Source: Larkinella knui (GTDB taxonomy: Bacteria; Bacteroidota; Bacteroidia; Cytophagales; Spirosomataceae). Taken from it: DNA of 64,000 nucleotides. Of this stretch, positions 17,628 through 26,167 are shown piece by piece. The stretch spans positions 1,178,001-1,242,000 of the forward strand of contig NZ_RQJP01000001.1 of NCBI RefSeq assembly GCF_003858645.1, written 5' to 3'. Made by a program: the position numbers and the translations under genes. The notes under the pieces are model-generated. The model did not search any database and was not told the origin of the DNA. It saw only the letters and a list, made by a program, of their open reading frames with translations. Position 1 is the first letter of the stretch. Every line of letters starts with the position of its first letter.

Positions 17628-17660
17628 AACAAAAAAGGGCCTTTATGGCCCTTTTTTGTT
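17628..17660. terminator. Intrinsic terminator after the membrane microprotein
   Basis: The arms at 17628-17641 and 17647-17660 make a perfect 14 bp stem with a five-base loop. A runs on the left and T runs on the right are partly within the stem. It follows the 32-residue gene and precedes the lipoprotein gene at 17802. Confidence 0.85.
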
Positions 17661-17801
17661 CGTGCCAATGAACGCCACTTGTACCAGTCCGATCCGACGA
17701 ATCGAGCCAGATATTATTAAATGGAAGCATAAAAAAATAATAGTCGTCATTCCAACCGTCACAAATTGAAGTGGGTCATTAAGAAAAAACAACAAAAGTA
17801 G

Positions 17802-18233
17802 ATGACACCATTGAAGAGTTTGTGTGGATTTCTGCTGGTAGGCTTACTGGCATTCGGTTGCGAGAAAAATAACAAAGTGACTCCTGCCGAAGAAAATCAA
17901 CCGGTTACGGTGAAAATTAATCAGTTGGCACGGATCAAACCGAACGTTTCCCTGACTGCCGATACGATTACGGACAGCCGCTGCCCGATCAATGCGAATT
18001 GTATCTGGGCCGGTAATGCAACCGTAAAGTTTTCGCTGAAAAATGATACGGAAACGAAAACCGGGGAATTATGCATTGGTCAATGCGGCCAACAATCAAA
18101 AACCCGCGACGCGGTTACGGTTCAGCTGGGGAACGAAAGTTATGACGTGATCCTGACGGATGTGCAGCCATTTCCCGGTACCAAACCGGACGGTACACCG
18201 AAAGAAGCCGTGATAACGGTCAACCAGAAATAG
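17802..18233 (+). CDS. Small secreted lipoprotein of unknown function
   Basis: The 143-residue protein has a lipoprotein signal ending LLAFGC near residue 20, followed by a charged spacer. The mature part is beta-rich and has four cysteines in two pairs (DSRCPINANCIWAG and GELCIGQCGQQ), probably disulfide-bonded in the periplasm. The CPxxANCxWAG stretch recurs in many short Bacteroidota lipoproteins, to my recollection, but no function is known to me. The gene has its own terminator at 18261-18299. Confidence 0.75.
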   Translation: MTPLKSLCGFLLVGLLAFGCEKNNKVTPAEENQPVTVKINQLARIKPNVSLTADTITDSRCPINANCIWAGNATVKFSLKNDTETKTGELCIGQCGQQSKTRDAVTVQLGNESYDVILTDVQPFPGTKPDGTPKEAVITVNQK

Positions 18234-18260
18234 GAAGGCAAGTGAATGAGTGAAACGCCT

Positions 18261-18299
18261 GACCGGTAGGGTTTTATAAACTGTACCGGTCTTTTTTTT
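18261..18299. terminator. Intrinsic terminator between the lipoprotein gene and radC
   Basis: GACCGGTA at 18261-18268 pairs with TACCGGTC at 18284-18291 and is followed by eight T. It serves the plus-strand lipoprotein gene. radC converges on it from the other side. Confidence 0.75.
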
Positions 18300-18307
18300 A
18301 CCGGTCT

Positions 18308-19003
18308 TTATAACATGCCCTGATCGGCGAAGCTTACATACGACTGATCCGTAAAAATCAGGTGATCGAGCACCGGAATATCCAGCAATCGCCCGGCGTC
18401 TTTCAGCTTCTTGGTTAAATCCCTATCGGCCTGAGAGGCTGTTAAATTGCCGGAGGGGTGGTTGTGAATCAAAATCAGGGCACTCGCCAGTTGCTCGATG
18501 GCGTGTTTGAAGATCAGCTTCGGATCGGCCACCGTGCCCGATACACCACCGGAACTGATCTGCACCGGCCTGATTACCTCATTGGCGCGGTTCAGCAATA
18601 AAATCCAGAATTCTTCGTGCTGTTTGTCGAGCAGGTGCGGTTTTATTTCGTCATAGGCATCTTTCGAGCTGGTAATTCGAAGCCGAACCGGCCGATCCTG
18701 CTCCTTCCGGCGACGGCCCAGCTCGAGGGCGGCCACAATGCTAATGGCTTTTGCTTCGCCAATACCTTTAAACTTCGATAAATCGTTTATACTCAATTTA
18801 GCCAAATCATTGAGGTTATTGCCCACACTTTGCAAAATCACCTTCGAAAGATCAACGGCGGATACTTCCCGCGTACCAGAGCCAATAAGAATGGCAATTA
18901 ATTCGGCATCCGAAAGAGCTGCCCGCCCTTTGAGCATCAATTTTTCGCGCGGGCGGTCTTCTTCGGCCCAACTCATTATTTTTCGGGAGCTTTCGTAGGT
19001 CAT
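18308..19003 (-). CDS. radC: RadC family protein (JAB/MPN domain, UPF0758)
   Basis: The 231-residue protein has an N-terminal helix-hairpin-helix region (LAKLSINDLSKFKGIGEAKA) and a C-terminal JAB metalloprotease-like domain. The zinc motif is seen as LIHNHPSGN...SQAD. Despite its name, RadC is not an established DNA-repair enzyme, and its true substrate is unknown. The start at 19003 gives the usual N-terminus with MSWAEEDRPREKL shortly after. It lies between terminators and is probably transcribed alone. Confidence 0.94.
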   Translation of the reverse strand: MTYESSRKIMSWAEEDRPREKLMLKGRAALSDAELIAILIGSGTREVSAVDLSKVILQSVGNNLNDLAKLSINDLSKFKGIGEAKAISIVAALELGRRRKEQDRPVRLRITSSKDAYDEIKPHLLDKQHEEFWILLLNRANEVIRPVQISSGGVSGTVADPKLIFKHAIEQLASALILIHNHPSGNLTASQADRDLTKKLKDAGRLLDIPVLDHLIFTDQSYVSFADQGML

Positions 19004-19024
19004 GGTGGGTGGTGGGATAACAAA

Positions 19025-19057
19025 AAAACCTTACCTGATTTTCTCAGATAAGGTTTT
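19025..19057 (-). terminator. Intrinsic terminator of rpsT
   Basis: The arms at 19025-19038 and 19044-19057 pair over 14 positions with one mismatch. On the minus strand the stem is followed by a T run (complement of 19022-19028). It lies downstream of rpsT, beyond the palindromic element at 19063-19124, and just before the radC start. Confidence 0.8.
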
Positions 19058-19062
19058 CATAC

Positions 19063-19124
19063 GTACCTACGGACTAAAGTCCGTATTAAATACAGATCAA
19101 ATACCGACTAACGTCCGTAGGTAC
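19063..19124. repeat. Palindromic repeat element (REP-like)
   Basis: GTACCTACGGAC at 19063-19074 is the exact inverse of 19113-19124. Within the left arm, 19068-19075 and 19078-19085 form an independent 8 bp hairpin around AA. A degenerate second copy of that core (CGACTAACGTCCGT) forms the right part. The structure looks like a REP-type intergenic palindrome rather than a terminator. Confidence 0.6.
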
Positions 19125-19129
19125 ATTGA

Positions 19130-19393
19130 TTAAGCCGCAACAGCCAGTCCGTTGACGAGTTTCGCCAGTTTCGACTTGTTGTTAGAAGCTTTGTTCTTGT
19201 GAATAATGTTACGCTTTGCCAGTTTATCCAGCAGCGACGCCACCGTTTTGTAAAGATCAGTTGCAGCCGCCTTGTCGGTTGTCAGCCGCAATCTCTTGAT
19301 CATTGAACGGGTCGTTTTGTGTTGGAAACGGTTCAACAAACGTTTCTTTTCGTTTGCCCGGACCCGCTTCAATGCCGACTTATGATTTGCCAT
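19130..19393 (-). CDS. rpsT: 30S ribosomal protein S20
   Basis: This 87-residue, strongly basic protein starts MANHKSALKRVRANEKKRLLNR, the recognisable S20 N-terminus. It is helical, binds 16S rRNA early in assembly and ends with HKNKASNNKSKLAKLV. The gene is monocistronic with its own terminator. A REP-like palindrome sits between stop codon and terminator. Confidence 0.97.
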   Translation of the reverse strand: MANHKSALKRVRANEKKRLLNRFQHKTTRSMIKRLRLTTDKAAATDLYKTVASLLDKLAKRNIIHKNKASNNKSKLAKLVNGLAVAA

Positions 19394-19488
19394 TGCTTAT
19401 TAATACAGTATACAGTTTCTCAGAAATATCCGCAAAAGTAGGCATTTGCAGGAAACTATGCAAATAAATCTTGAACTGCCCCTGTGGG

Positions 19489-19890
19489 TTACTGCCGGAT
19501 GTCCGAATTGATAATAAATACTTTATCCCAGCTACGGCGATTATTTTTTACGAATTGCTGTTGCTTTTCGTTCCGGTTAAACGTCTCAATGTCAGCTTCA
19601 CTTTGGAACGTGAGATAATGCATCACATCATATTCGGAAGAATGACCGCCATCGCTGTTCAAAGTCTTGCCGGATGTGTAAGAAATGATCTGCGGAATTT
19701 CATGCTTTAAAGCGGCAAACTCACGCATATGTTGCTCAATCGCTTCATTTTTAGTGCCTTCTTTGAATTTAAAACATACAATTCGTTGTTTTTGGGCTTT
19801 TCGGGCAGGTGAGTAGGCACCGTAGATAATTAGGCCAAAAATACCGAAGAATAAAAGAATTAGGCCGTAGCCAAGTGATTTGCGTTTCAT
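19489..19890 (-). CDS. Membrane-anchored Dabb (stress-responsive A/B barrel) domain protein
   Basis: From the ATG at 19890 (MKRKSLGYGLILLFF) the protein is about 133 residues. It has one N-terminal transmembrane helix and a ferredoxin-like dimeric alpha/beta barrel domain. The domain is seen in RIVCFKFKEGTKNEAIEQHM, a central VMHYLTFQSEADIETFN strand and the C-terminal KVFIINSDIRQ. A longer frame reaches 20019, but the extra N-terminus looks non-coding and overlaps the divergent neighbour. Dabb domains occur in stress proteins and some enzymes. No function can be assigned here. Confidence 0.72.
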   Translation of the reverse strand: MKRKSLGYGLILLFFGIFGLIIYGAYSPARKAQKQRIVCFKFKEGTKNEAIEQHMREFAALKHEIPQIISYTSGKTLNSDGGHSSEYDVMHYLTFQSEADIETFNRNEKQQQFVKNNRRSWDKVFIINSDIRQ

Positions 19891-19980
19891 GATGTTTGCT
19901 AAATTGATGTTATTCCAAATATTATTCTGAACAACATAGTCTGTTATAAATAAAGTAGAAACTTTTCTTGTTAAAGTACC

Positions 19981-20985
19981 ATGTTTGAGCAAAGGTATAG
20001 TATAAATGTTTTGAATCAAGTAGTTGTCTTACTTTTTTTTTCATCGGTTGCCTATTCGCATCAGCCCGTCGAGCCGAAATGGGGGTTTTATGCCCATAAG
20101 CGCATTAACCGCCTGGCGGTGTTTACCTTACCGCCGGAGATGATGGGGTTCTATAAGAAACACATCGATTATTTGACCGAAAATGCCGTCAATCCGGACC
20201 GCCGGCGGTATGCGGTTGTGGGTGAAGCGCCCCGGCACTTCATTGATCTGGATGCGTATCCTGATACATCGGGACATACGCTGCCCCGTTCGTGGAAGAC
20301 CGCAACCGAACACTACGGAGCCGACACCCTGGCGTTGCATGGCATTGTCCCGTGGCATATTCAACTGGCAAAATTTCAGTTGACCGAAGCTTTTAAGGCC
20401 CGCGATGCGAAACGGATCCTGAAAATTTCGGCTGATCTGGGGCATTACATTGCCGATGCGAATGTGCCGCTTCATACCACCCGGAATTACAACGGTCAAC
20501 TTTCGGGGCAACAGGGGATACACGGTTTCTGGGAGTCGAGGCTCCCGGAACTGTTTAGTGTGGACTACGATTTTTTTACCGGACCGGCGAGTTACTTAAG
20601 CGCTCCCCAGAAAACCGCCTGGCGAGCGGTTTTCGACGCCCATGCCGCACTGGATACCGTTCTGCGGTTCGAAAAAGAATTGACCGACCAGCTTGGCGAA
20701 ACCCGGAAATACGGGTTTGAAGAGCGTAACGGGTTAACTGTTAAAGTAGTCTCCGAGGAGTTTTCCCGCAAATACCACGAGCGATTGCGCGGGCAGGTGG
20801 AGCGGCAGATGCGGGCGTCGATCAAAATGGTGGGCGATTTCTGGTATACCTGCTGGGTTGATGCCGGGCAGCCGGATTTGAATAAACTGGCTGAATTAAA
20901 CGAAACCGATGACGATCAAAAAGCGGAAGCCGATGAAAAGCAAAGCTGGCTAAAGCGGTTATTTAAAGTGCGGAGCGAAGATTAA
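19981..20985 (+). CDS. Secreted zinc-dependent phospholipase C / S1-P1-nuclease-fold protein
   Basis: This 334-residue protein has an N-terminal signal (VVVLLFFSSVAYSH) and a helical fold with spaced His/Asp motifs typical of the zinc-dependent PLC/S1-P1 superfamily. These are WGFYAHKRINRLAVFTLP, APRHFIDLDAYP, SADLGHYIADANVPLHTT and IHGFWESRLPE. These residues would form a tri-zinc site acting on phosphodiesters. The substrate (phospholipid or nucleic acid) is not determined. The C-terminal 40 residues are charged. The gene is divergent from the Dabb gene and 45 bp before rlmI. Confidence 0.8.
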   Translation: MFEQRYSINVLNQVVVLLFFSSVAYSHQPVEPKWGFYAHKRINRLAVFTLPPEMMGFYKKHIDYLTENAVNPDRRRYAVVGEAPRHFIDLDAYPDTSGHTLPRSWKTATEHYGADTLALHGIVPWHIQLAKFQLTEAFKARDAKRILKISADLGHYIADANVPLHTTRNYNGQLSGQQGIHGFWESRLPELFSVDYDFFTGPASYLSAPQKTAWRAVFDAHAALDTVLRFEKELTDQLGETRKYGFEERNGLTVKVVSEEFSRKYHERLRGQVERQMRASIKMVGDFWYTCWVDAGQPDLNKLAELNETDDDQKAEADEKQSWLKRLFKVRSED

Positions 20986-21030
20986 CGGCCGTGAATTTTG
21001 TAGTTTCGCCCCTTCAAAGCGACCATACAA

Positions 21031-22218
21031 ATGAATTTACCTAAAATATACCTGCGCCCCGGCCGGGAGGAAGCCATCCGGCGGTTTCATCCCTGGGTTT
21101 TTTCCGGGGCGGTTTCCCGAACCGAAGGCGATCCTCAGGACGGCGATGTAGTGGAAGTCCTCGATAAAAAAGGCACCTACCTGGCCACCGGTCATTTTCA
21201 CAACGGAAGCATCCTGGTTCGCATTTTTTCGTTTGAACCCGTCATCCCCGATGTGGCCTACTGGACCGCCAAACTGGCCAATATCCGTCGCATTCGAACC
21301 GCCCTTTTGCCACCCCATACGAATTGTTTCCGACTGGTTCACGGCGAAGGCGATGGTTGCACCGGTCTTATCATTGACCTGTATAATGGCGTCGCGGTTT
21401 TACAGGCTCATTCCATCGGGATGCACCGCGAACGCAGTCTCATTACCGAAGCGCTGAAAAATGTATTTGGTAATGAGCTGCTGGCCGTGTATGACAAAAG
21501 TGCCGAAACCCTTCCCGACGACTACGCAGCCACGATTCAGAATGCATACCGGTATGGTTGCACGGACGTGCCGCATGAGGTGGAGGAAAACGGTCACCGG
21601 TTTCTGGTCGATTGGATCAGTGGTCAGAAAACCGGTTTTTTTCTCGATCAACGCGACAACCGGAAGTTACTGGCGCACTATTCTGCCGGAAAAAAGGTTC
21701 TGAATGCCTTCTGCTATTCGGGTGGCTTTTCGGTGTATGCGCTCAAAGCCGGGGCCGCATTGGTCCATTCCGTGGATGCTTCCCAGAAAGCCATCGATCT
21801 GACCAACCGGAATGTGACGCTCAATTTTGGCGATTCGCCGGTGGCGGAGCGGCATCAGGCGTATGCCGATGATGTCATGAAATACCTCCATGCCCACGAT
21901 GAGCCGTATGACGTGATGGTTTTAGATCCACCGGCTTATGCCAAAAGCCTTTCGGCCCGGCACCGGGCCGTGCAGGGCTACAAACGGCTGAATGCCGAGG
22001 GGTTGCGTCGGATAGCCAAAGGCGGTATTCTGTTTACTTTTTCGTGTTCACAGGTCATCGATCGGGAGCTGTTTTACAATACCATTGTGGCCGCGGCCAT
22101 TGAAGCCGGACGTCAGGTTCGGGTGTTGCATCACCTCAGCCAGCCAGCCGATCATCCCGTCAATTTATTTCATCCAGAAGGTGGTTATTTGAAAGGATTG
22201 GTTTTATGGGTTGAGTAA
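21031..22218 (+). CDS. rlmI: 23S rRNA (cytosine-C5)-methyltransferase, RlmI type
   Basis: The 395-residue protein starts with a PUA-like domain (PGREEAIRRFHPWVFSGAV). A central insert follows, then a Rossmann methyltransferase domain with VLNAFCYSGGFSVYALKAGA (motif I), SVDASQKAID, and the motif IV box VMVLDPPAYAKS. A FTFSCSQ strand near the C-terminus carries the catalytic Cys region. In E. coli RlmI methylates C1962 of 23S rRNA, and the same target is inferred. Promoter signals are weak (TAGTTTCG at 21001-21008). Confidence 0.9.
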   Translation: MNLPKIYLRPGREEAIRRFHPWVFSGAVSRTEGDPQDGDVVEVLDKKGTYLATGHFHNGSILVRIFSFEPVIPDVAYWTAKLANIRRIRTALLPPHTNCFRLVHGEGDGCTGLIIDLYNGVAVLQAHSIGMHRERSLITEALKNVFGNELLAVYDKSAETLPDDYAATIQNAYRYGCTDVPHEVEENGHRFLVDWISGQKTGFFLDQRDNRKLLAHYSAGKKVLNAFCYSGGFSVYALKAGAALVHSVDASQKAIDLTNRNVTLNFGDSPVAERHQAYADDVMKYLHAHDEPYDVMVLDPPAYAKSLSARHRAVQGYKRLNAEGLRRIAKGGILFTFSCSQVIDRELFYNTIVAAAIEAGRQVRVLHHLSQPADHPVNLFHPEGGYLKGLVLWVE

Positions 22219-22248
22219 TTAACCGAGATTATTTATAAACTTGCAAGT

Positions 22249-23382
22249 ATGAAGATGAGTGTATTATCGATCGGACTTGCGGGTTTGGTTTCACTGGCAA
22301 CAGACTCAAAAGATAGTCAGTTTAGCCGCTATTTTGTGGCGGCCGAAAGTTACGAATCGGTTGGGGTGATGGATGTCAACAAGGACGGCCGGCCGGATCT
22401 GGTTTCGGGCGATTTCTGGTATGAAAATTCGGCCAACCCAAAGGCGCTTTTTCGCAAGCGGTATTTGATCGGTAACCAGAAACGCTTTGATCAATATTAC
22501 GATGACTTCTCGTCCATTCCGCTGGATGTCAATGGCGATGGCAATCTCGACGTGGTTACGGGCGGTTGGTTCGAGCAGAATTTGAAGTGGCTGGAAAATC
22601 CCGGTGTCGGCAAAAAAGACCTCTGGACTGTACACGAAATTGGGAAAGTGGGCAATGTCGAAACCACCCGTGCCTGGGATGTAGACGGCGATGGCGCCAT
22701 CGAAATCGTACCGAATAATCCCCGACATCCGCTGAAATACTTCAAATTAGAAAAAGGAGGGACTTTTAAGCAAATCGACGTGGCCCCAACCCAGGATCAC
22801 GGTTTAGGAATGGGCGACGTCAACGGTGACGGACGCAACGATTTTATCGTGAGTAAAGGCTGGCTCGAAGCACCCGTCGACCGAGAAAAAGGACCGTGGA
22901 CGCTGCATTCTGAATTTGAATTAGGTACCGCCAGTGTTCCCATTTTAGTGGTCGATGTCAACGGCGACAAACGCAATGATTTGATTGTGGGCCAGGGCCA
23001 CGGCTACGGCTTGCACTGGTATGAGCAAACCCTGGAAGGCGGAAAACGGGGCTGGAAAAAACACAGCATCGACGAGAAAGCGTCGCAATACCATGTTCTG
23101 GAATGGGCCGATCTTGACGGGGATAAAAAGCCGGAACTCATTACCGGCAAACGCTACCGCGCCCACAACGATGGCGACGACGGGGCCTACGATGATGTGG
23201 GCCTGTATTACTTCACCTGGACCGGTAAGGAGTTTGTAAAACACACCATCGCCTACGGTCAGCCGGGCAAAGGTAAAGGGACCGGTATTTACTTTGCGCT
23301 CGCCGATCTGCGGGGTACCGGCCGTCTCGACATTGTTGTTGCGGGCAAAGATGGATTGGAAATCTTTTTCAATGAAAAGTAA
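22249..23382 (+). CDS. FG-GAP/VCBS repeat protein (copy 1)
   Basis: This secreted beta-propeller-like protein of 377 residues has repeated calcium-binding DxNxDGxxD motifs: MDVNKDGRPDLV, LDVNGDGNLDVV, GDVNGDGRNDFIV, VDVNGDKRNDLIV and ADLDGDKKPELI. Each repeat is followed by a WxE or WYE strand. The N-terminus is a weak signal peptide. The family is common in Bacteroidota, Verrucomicrobia and Planctomycetes and is often near sugar catabolism, but the function is not established. It is paralogous to the next gene: LDGDKKPELITGKRYRAHN versus MNGDKKPDLVTGKRYYAHN. Confidence 0.8.
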   Translation: MKMSVLSIGLAGLVSLATDSKDSQFSRYFVAAESYESVGVMDVNKDGRPDLVSGDFWYENSANPKALFRKRYLIGNQKRFDQYYDDFSSIPLDVNGDGNLDVVTGGWFEQNLKWLENPGVGKKDLWTVHEIGKVGNVETTRAWDVDGDGAIEIVPNNPRHPLKYFKLEKGGTFKQIDVAPTQDHGLGMGDVNGDGRNDFIVSKGWLEAPVDREKGPWTLHSEFELGTASVPILVVDVNGDKRNDLIVGQGHGYGLHWYEQTLEGGKRGWKKHSIDEKASQYHVLEWADLDGDKKPELITGKRYRAHNDGDDGAYDDVGLYYFTWTGKEFVKHTIAYGQPGKGKGTGIYFALADLRGTGRLDIVVAGKDGLEIFFNEK

Positions 23383-23452
23383 CCAGACGCCACCAGTAAA
23401 ACCGCCATTCCGATTGCTTACCTGCGTATAGATGTAACCTGAAATTCCATTC

Positions 23453-24685
23453 ATGATGACAAAAATGAAAAACAGTGCAATCAAGTTGGCAGTATTGCGG
23501 AAAGATGGGATGATCTTTATCGGCTGCCTGCTGATGAGCATTCTGACCGGCAGCGCTCAGGATAAAGGGAAAAAAGGAGCTGAGATTCCGTTTAAAAAGA
23601 ATGTTTTAACGACTGATTTCATTACCGAAGGCGCAACCGTCGGCGATGTGAATAAGGATGGCAAAAAGGATGTGATGGCCGGTGCTTACTGGTTTGAAGC
23701 GCCGAACTGGACGCCCCACGAACTGGCCAAACCCGAGAAATTCTCCTACAGTACGGGATACAGCAACTCCTTCCTGAACTTTGCGATGGATGTCAATAAG
23801 GATGGCTGGATCGATATGATCCGGATCGATTTCCCGGGCAAGTCGGCGGTCTGGCACGAAAATCCGAAAAATCAGCCCGGCCACTGGAAAACGCATCCGA
23901 TTCATTCATCGGTGGGCAACGAGTCTCCGCTGTTCGTGGATGTCGACGGGGACGGCCGGCAGGATATCGTCTGTAATGACCCATCGGCGAAGGAAATCAT
24001 CTGGCTGAAATCCCCGGATAACAATTTCTCGGACGAGTGGGAGCGGTTTGTCATCAGCAAAGGCGATTCTACACCCGGTATCCATATGTTTACCCACGGC
24101 CTGGGTTTTGGCGACATCAACGGGGACAAAAAACCGGATGTTGTGCTTCACATCGGCTGGTGGGAAGGACCGACCGACCCGAAGCGAAGCAACTGGGCTT
24201 TTCATTCTGCTAAACTGGGCGAAGAATGTGCCCAGATGTACATTACCGACGTCAACGGCGACGGACTGAACGACGTGATCAGTTCTTCGGCGCATAAATA
24301 CGGTATCTGGTGGCATGAGCAGGGCAAAGACGGACAGGGCAATCCAACCTGGATGACCCACGAGATTGACAAGACGATTTCTCAAACCCATGGATTGGCT
24401 TTTGTGGATATGAACGGCGACAAAAAGCCCGATCTGGTAACCGGGAAACGGTATTACGCCCACAACAATACGGATAATGATCCGGGCCGGGAAGAACCCT
24501 CGGTTTTGTACTGGTTTCAGTTTCAGCCCGGTAAAAACCCTTCCTGGATTCCGCACCAAATTGACGCCAATTCCGGTGTTGGATTACACGTCAATGTCGA
24601 AGACATCAACAACGACGGCTTGCCGGATATTACCGTAGGCAATAAAAAAGGCGTTCATGTATTTGAACAGCAAAAGTTGAAGTAA
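23453..24685 (+). CDS. FG-GAP/VCBS repeat protein (copy 2)
   Basis: The 410-residue secreted protein has a signal peptide ending near LTGSAQDKG. Six or so repeats of DVNKDG/DINGDK type follow (GDVNKDGKKDVM, VDVDGDGRQDIV, GDINGDKKPDVV, TDVNGDGLNDVI, VDMNGDKKPDLV, EDINNDGLPDIT). These likely form a calcium-stabilised propeller. It shares repeat order and the TGKRYYAHN signature with the gene 70 bp upstream, so the pair arose by tandem duplication and then diverged. A very strong terminator follows. Confidence 0.8.
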   Translation: MMTKMKNSAIKLAVLRKDGMIFIGCLLMSILTGSAQDKGKKGAEIPFKKNVLTTDFITEGATVGDVNKDGKKDVMAGAYWFEAPNWTPHELAKPEKFSYSTGYSNSFLNFAMDVNKDGWIDMIRIDFPGKSAVWHENPKNQPGHWKTHPIHSSVGNESPLFVDVDGDGRQDIVCNDPSAKEIIWLKSPDNNFSDEWERFVISKGDSTPGIHMFTHGLGFGDINGDKKPDVVLHIGWWEGPTDPKRSNWAFHSAKLGEECAQMYITDVNGDGLNDVISSSAHKYGIWWHEQGKDGQGNPTWMTHEIDKTISQTHGLAFVDMNGDKKPDLVTGKRYYAHNNTDNDPGREEPSVLYWFQFQPGKNPSWIPHQIDANSGVGLHVNVEDINNDGLPDITVGNKKGVHVFEQQKLK

Positions 24686-24692
24686 CCTTCCT

Positions 24693-24751
24693 AAAAAAAC
24701 CGCCCCTGCATCCTGACTGCTGGTTAGTCAGGATGCAGGGGCGGTTTTTTT
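24693..24751. terminator. Very strong bidirectional terminator
   Basis: The arms at 24693-24718 and 24726-24751 are perfect 26-base inverted repeats with a seven-base loop. They begin with an A run and end with a T run. It separates the convergent FG-GAP gene and the HtrA-like protease gene. Confidence 0.92.
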
Positions 24752-24757
24752 AAGGCT

Positions 24758-25780
24758 TCATTTGACTTCGCCCGGAATGACGGTAATCGTTTGACGGAAA
24801 TTTTCCCGCAATACCGCCATCGAAATGCGATTGCCAATCGTTTCTTCCGTCAGGAGTTTGTGCAGGTCGTCGACGGAGGCTACCGGCTGTTGATTGAACT
24901 CAACAATAATGTCGCCCTGCATAAGTTCGCTGTTGTAAGAAACGCCGTCGGCTTCGGTACTCACCACGATAACACCGGTTTTGGCGTTCAGGTGATTATA
25001 CTGCTTGATTCGTTCGGTCAGGTTGATTACCTGGCCCGAAATGCCCAGGTAGCCCCGGCGCACCCGGCCGTGCATAATCAACTTGCCGGCAACGAGGGCT
25101 GTCAGATTGGATGATACCGCGAAACAGATTCCCTGAGCGGGCAAAATGACGGCGGTATTGACGCCAATGACCTCGCCCTGCGAATTGACCAGCGGACCGC
25201 CGGAATTTCCCGGATTCAGCGACGCATCGGTTTGAATCACATCATCGATGAGCCGGCCTGATTCCGAGCGGAGGGTTCGGCCCAGCGCACTGACGACGCC
25301 CGCCGTTACAGAATACTGAAAACCGTACGGATTTCCGACCGCAATGGCAATCTGCCCCACCTGAACCTGGTTGGAATCGGCAAACCGAATGGCTTTCAGC
25401 CCTTCGCCATAAATTTTAATGACGGCTATATCCGTCGCTGGATCACGACCAATCAATGTAGCTTCAAAGTCACGGCCATCGGGCAGTGCAACTTCAATTT
25501 TAGTGGCTCCGGCCACGACATGGTTATTCGTAATCACATAGCCATCCGACGAAATAATAAAGCCTGAACCCGTTCCGCCATCCTGCGGTCCACGGCCACG
25601 CGCCGGCGGCTGGCCTTCTTTGGCCCGCCCGCTAACTTTGATCTGTACAATCGAGGGGCTAACTTTTTTCGCTACATTTACCACGGTATTCGAGTAGGCA
25701 TCGAGCAGGGGCGCATCCTGATCGGTGATCCCGCCAGGTATCGATTCCGATTCAGTATCGGTTACAAAGTGTAATTCCAT
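24758..25780 (-). CDS. HtrA/DegP-like trypsin-fold serine protease with PDZ domain
   Basis: From the ATG at 25780 the protein has about 340 residues. The chymotrypsin fold holds the catalytic triad: His in VITNNHVV, Asp in ATDIAVIKI, and Ser in LNPGNSGGPLV. One PDZ domain follows (RGYLGISGQV to the end), with GVIVVSTEADGVSYNSEL. Between the two lies ICFAVSSNLTALV, a typical HtrA segment. HtrA proteases degrade or refold damaged proteins, usually in the envelope. I see no signal peptide or N-terminal membrane helix, even with upstream extension, so a cytoplasmic or atypically exported location is possible. Confidence 0.9.
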   Translation of the reverse strand: MELHFVTDTESESIPGGITDQDAPLLDAYSNTVVNVAKKVSPSIVQIKVSGRAKEGQPPARGRGPQDGGTGSGFIISSDGYVITNNHVVAGATKIEVALPDGRDFEATLIGRDPATDIAVIKIYGEGLKAIRFADSNQVQVGQIAIAVGNPYGFQYSVTAGVVSALGRTLRSESGRLIDDVIQTDASLNPGNSGGPLVNSQGEVIGVNTAVILPAQGICFAVSSNLTALVAGKLIMHGRVRRGYLGISGQVINLTERIKQYNHLNAKTGVIVVSTEADGVSYNSELMQGDIIVEFNQQPVASVDDLHKLLTEETIGNRISMAVLRENFRQTITVIPGEVK

Positions 25781-25909
25781 AGCAAGAATGGTTTTAGTTG
25801 TAAATGCAACTTTCAAAATACATACCAAGTCAAGTGGTAGCGGGAAGTCGGCCAATTTGTCAGGACCTGTTCATCGTATGTCTAACCGTATATTTATCGG
25901 CCTTCTGCC

Positions 25910-26086
25910 ATGACCTTTGAAGACTATCTGGCTGTTAAGAAGATCGACCAACAGCAATTCAAACAGAACGAACCGGTTCGATATGCCGTCTGGAAAACGG
26001 AATTCGAACAATTGCACCCGGAAAGTTTTACGACACAGAAAAAATTCCTGATCAATGAAATTCGGCGCAAATACCTGATGCGTTAA
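25910..26086 (+). CDS. Small conserved-looking protein (58 residues)
   Basis: A short frame encodes MTFEDYLAVKKIDQQQFKQ and continues with WKTEFEQLHPESFTTQKKF, ending RRKYLMR. It is charged and helical, with no membrane segment. The amino-acid balance and the position between divergent htrA and glf suggest a real gene. I recall similar short proteins in other Cytophagales but know no function. Start and stop are both clean, and 81 bp separates it from glf. Confidence 0.6.
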   Translation: MTFEDYLAVKKIDQQQFKQNEPVRYAVWKTEFEQLHPESFTTQKKFLINEIRRKYLMR

Positions 26087-26167
26087 ATAAGGATCACCGG
26101 TTTTCAACGGTCAATTGAAGAAAAATTACTACTTTTAGCTTCGTTAAAATCACCTTTTTGTCTGTTT

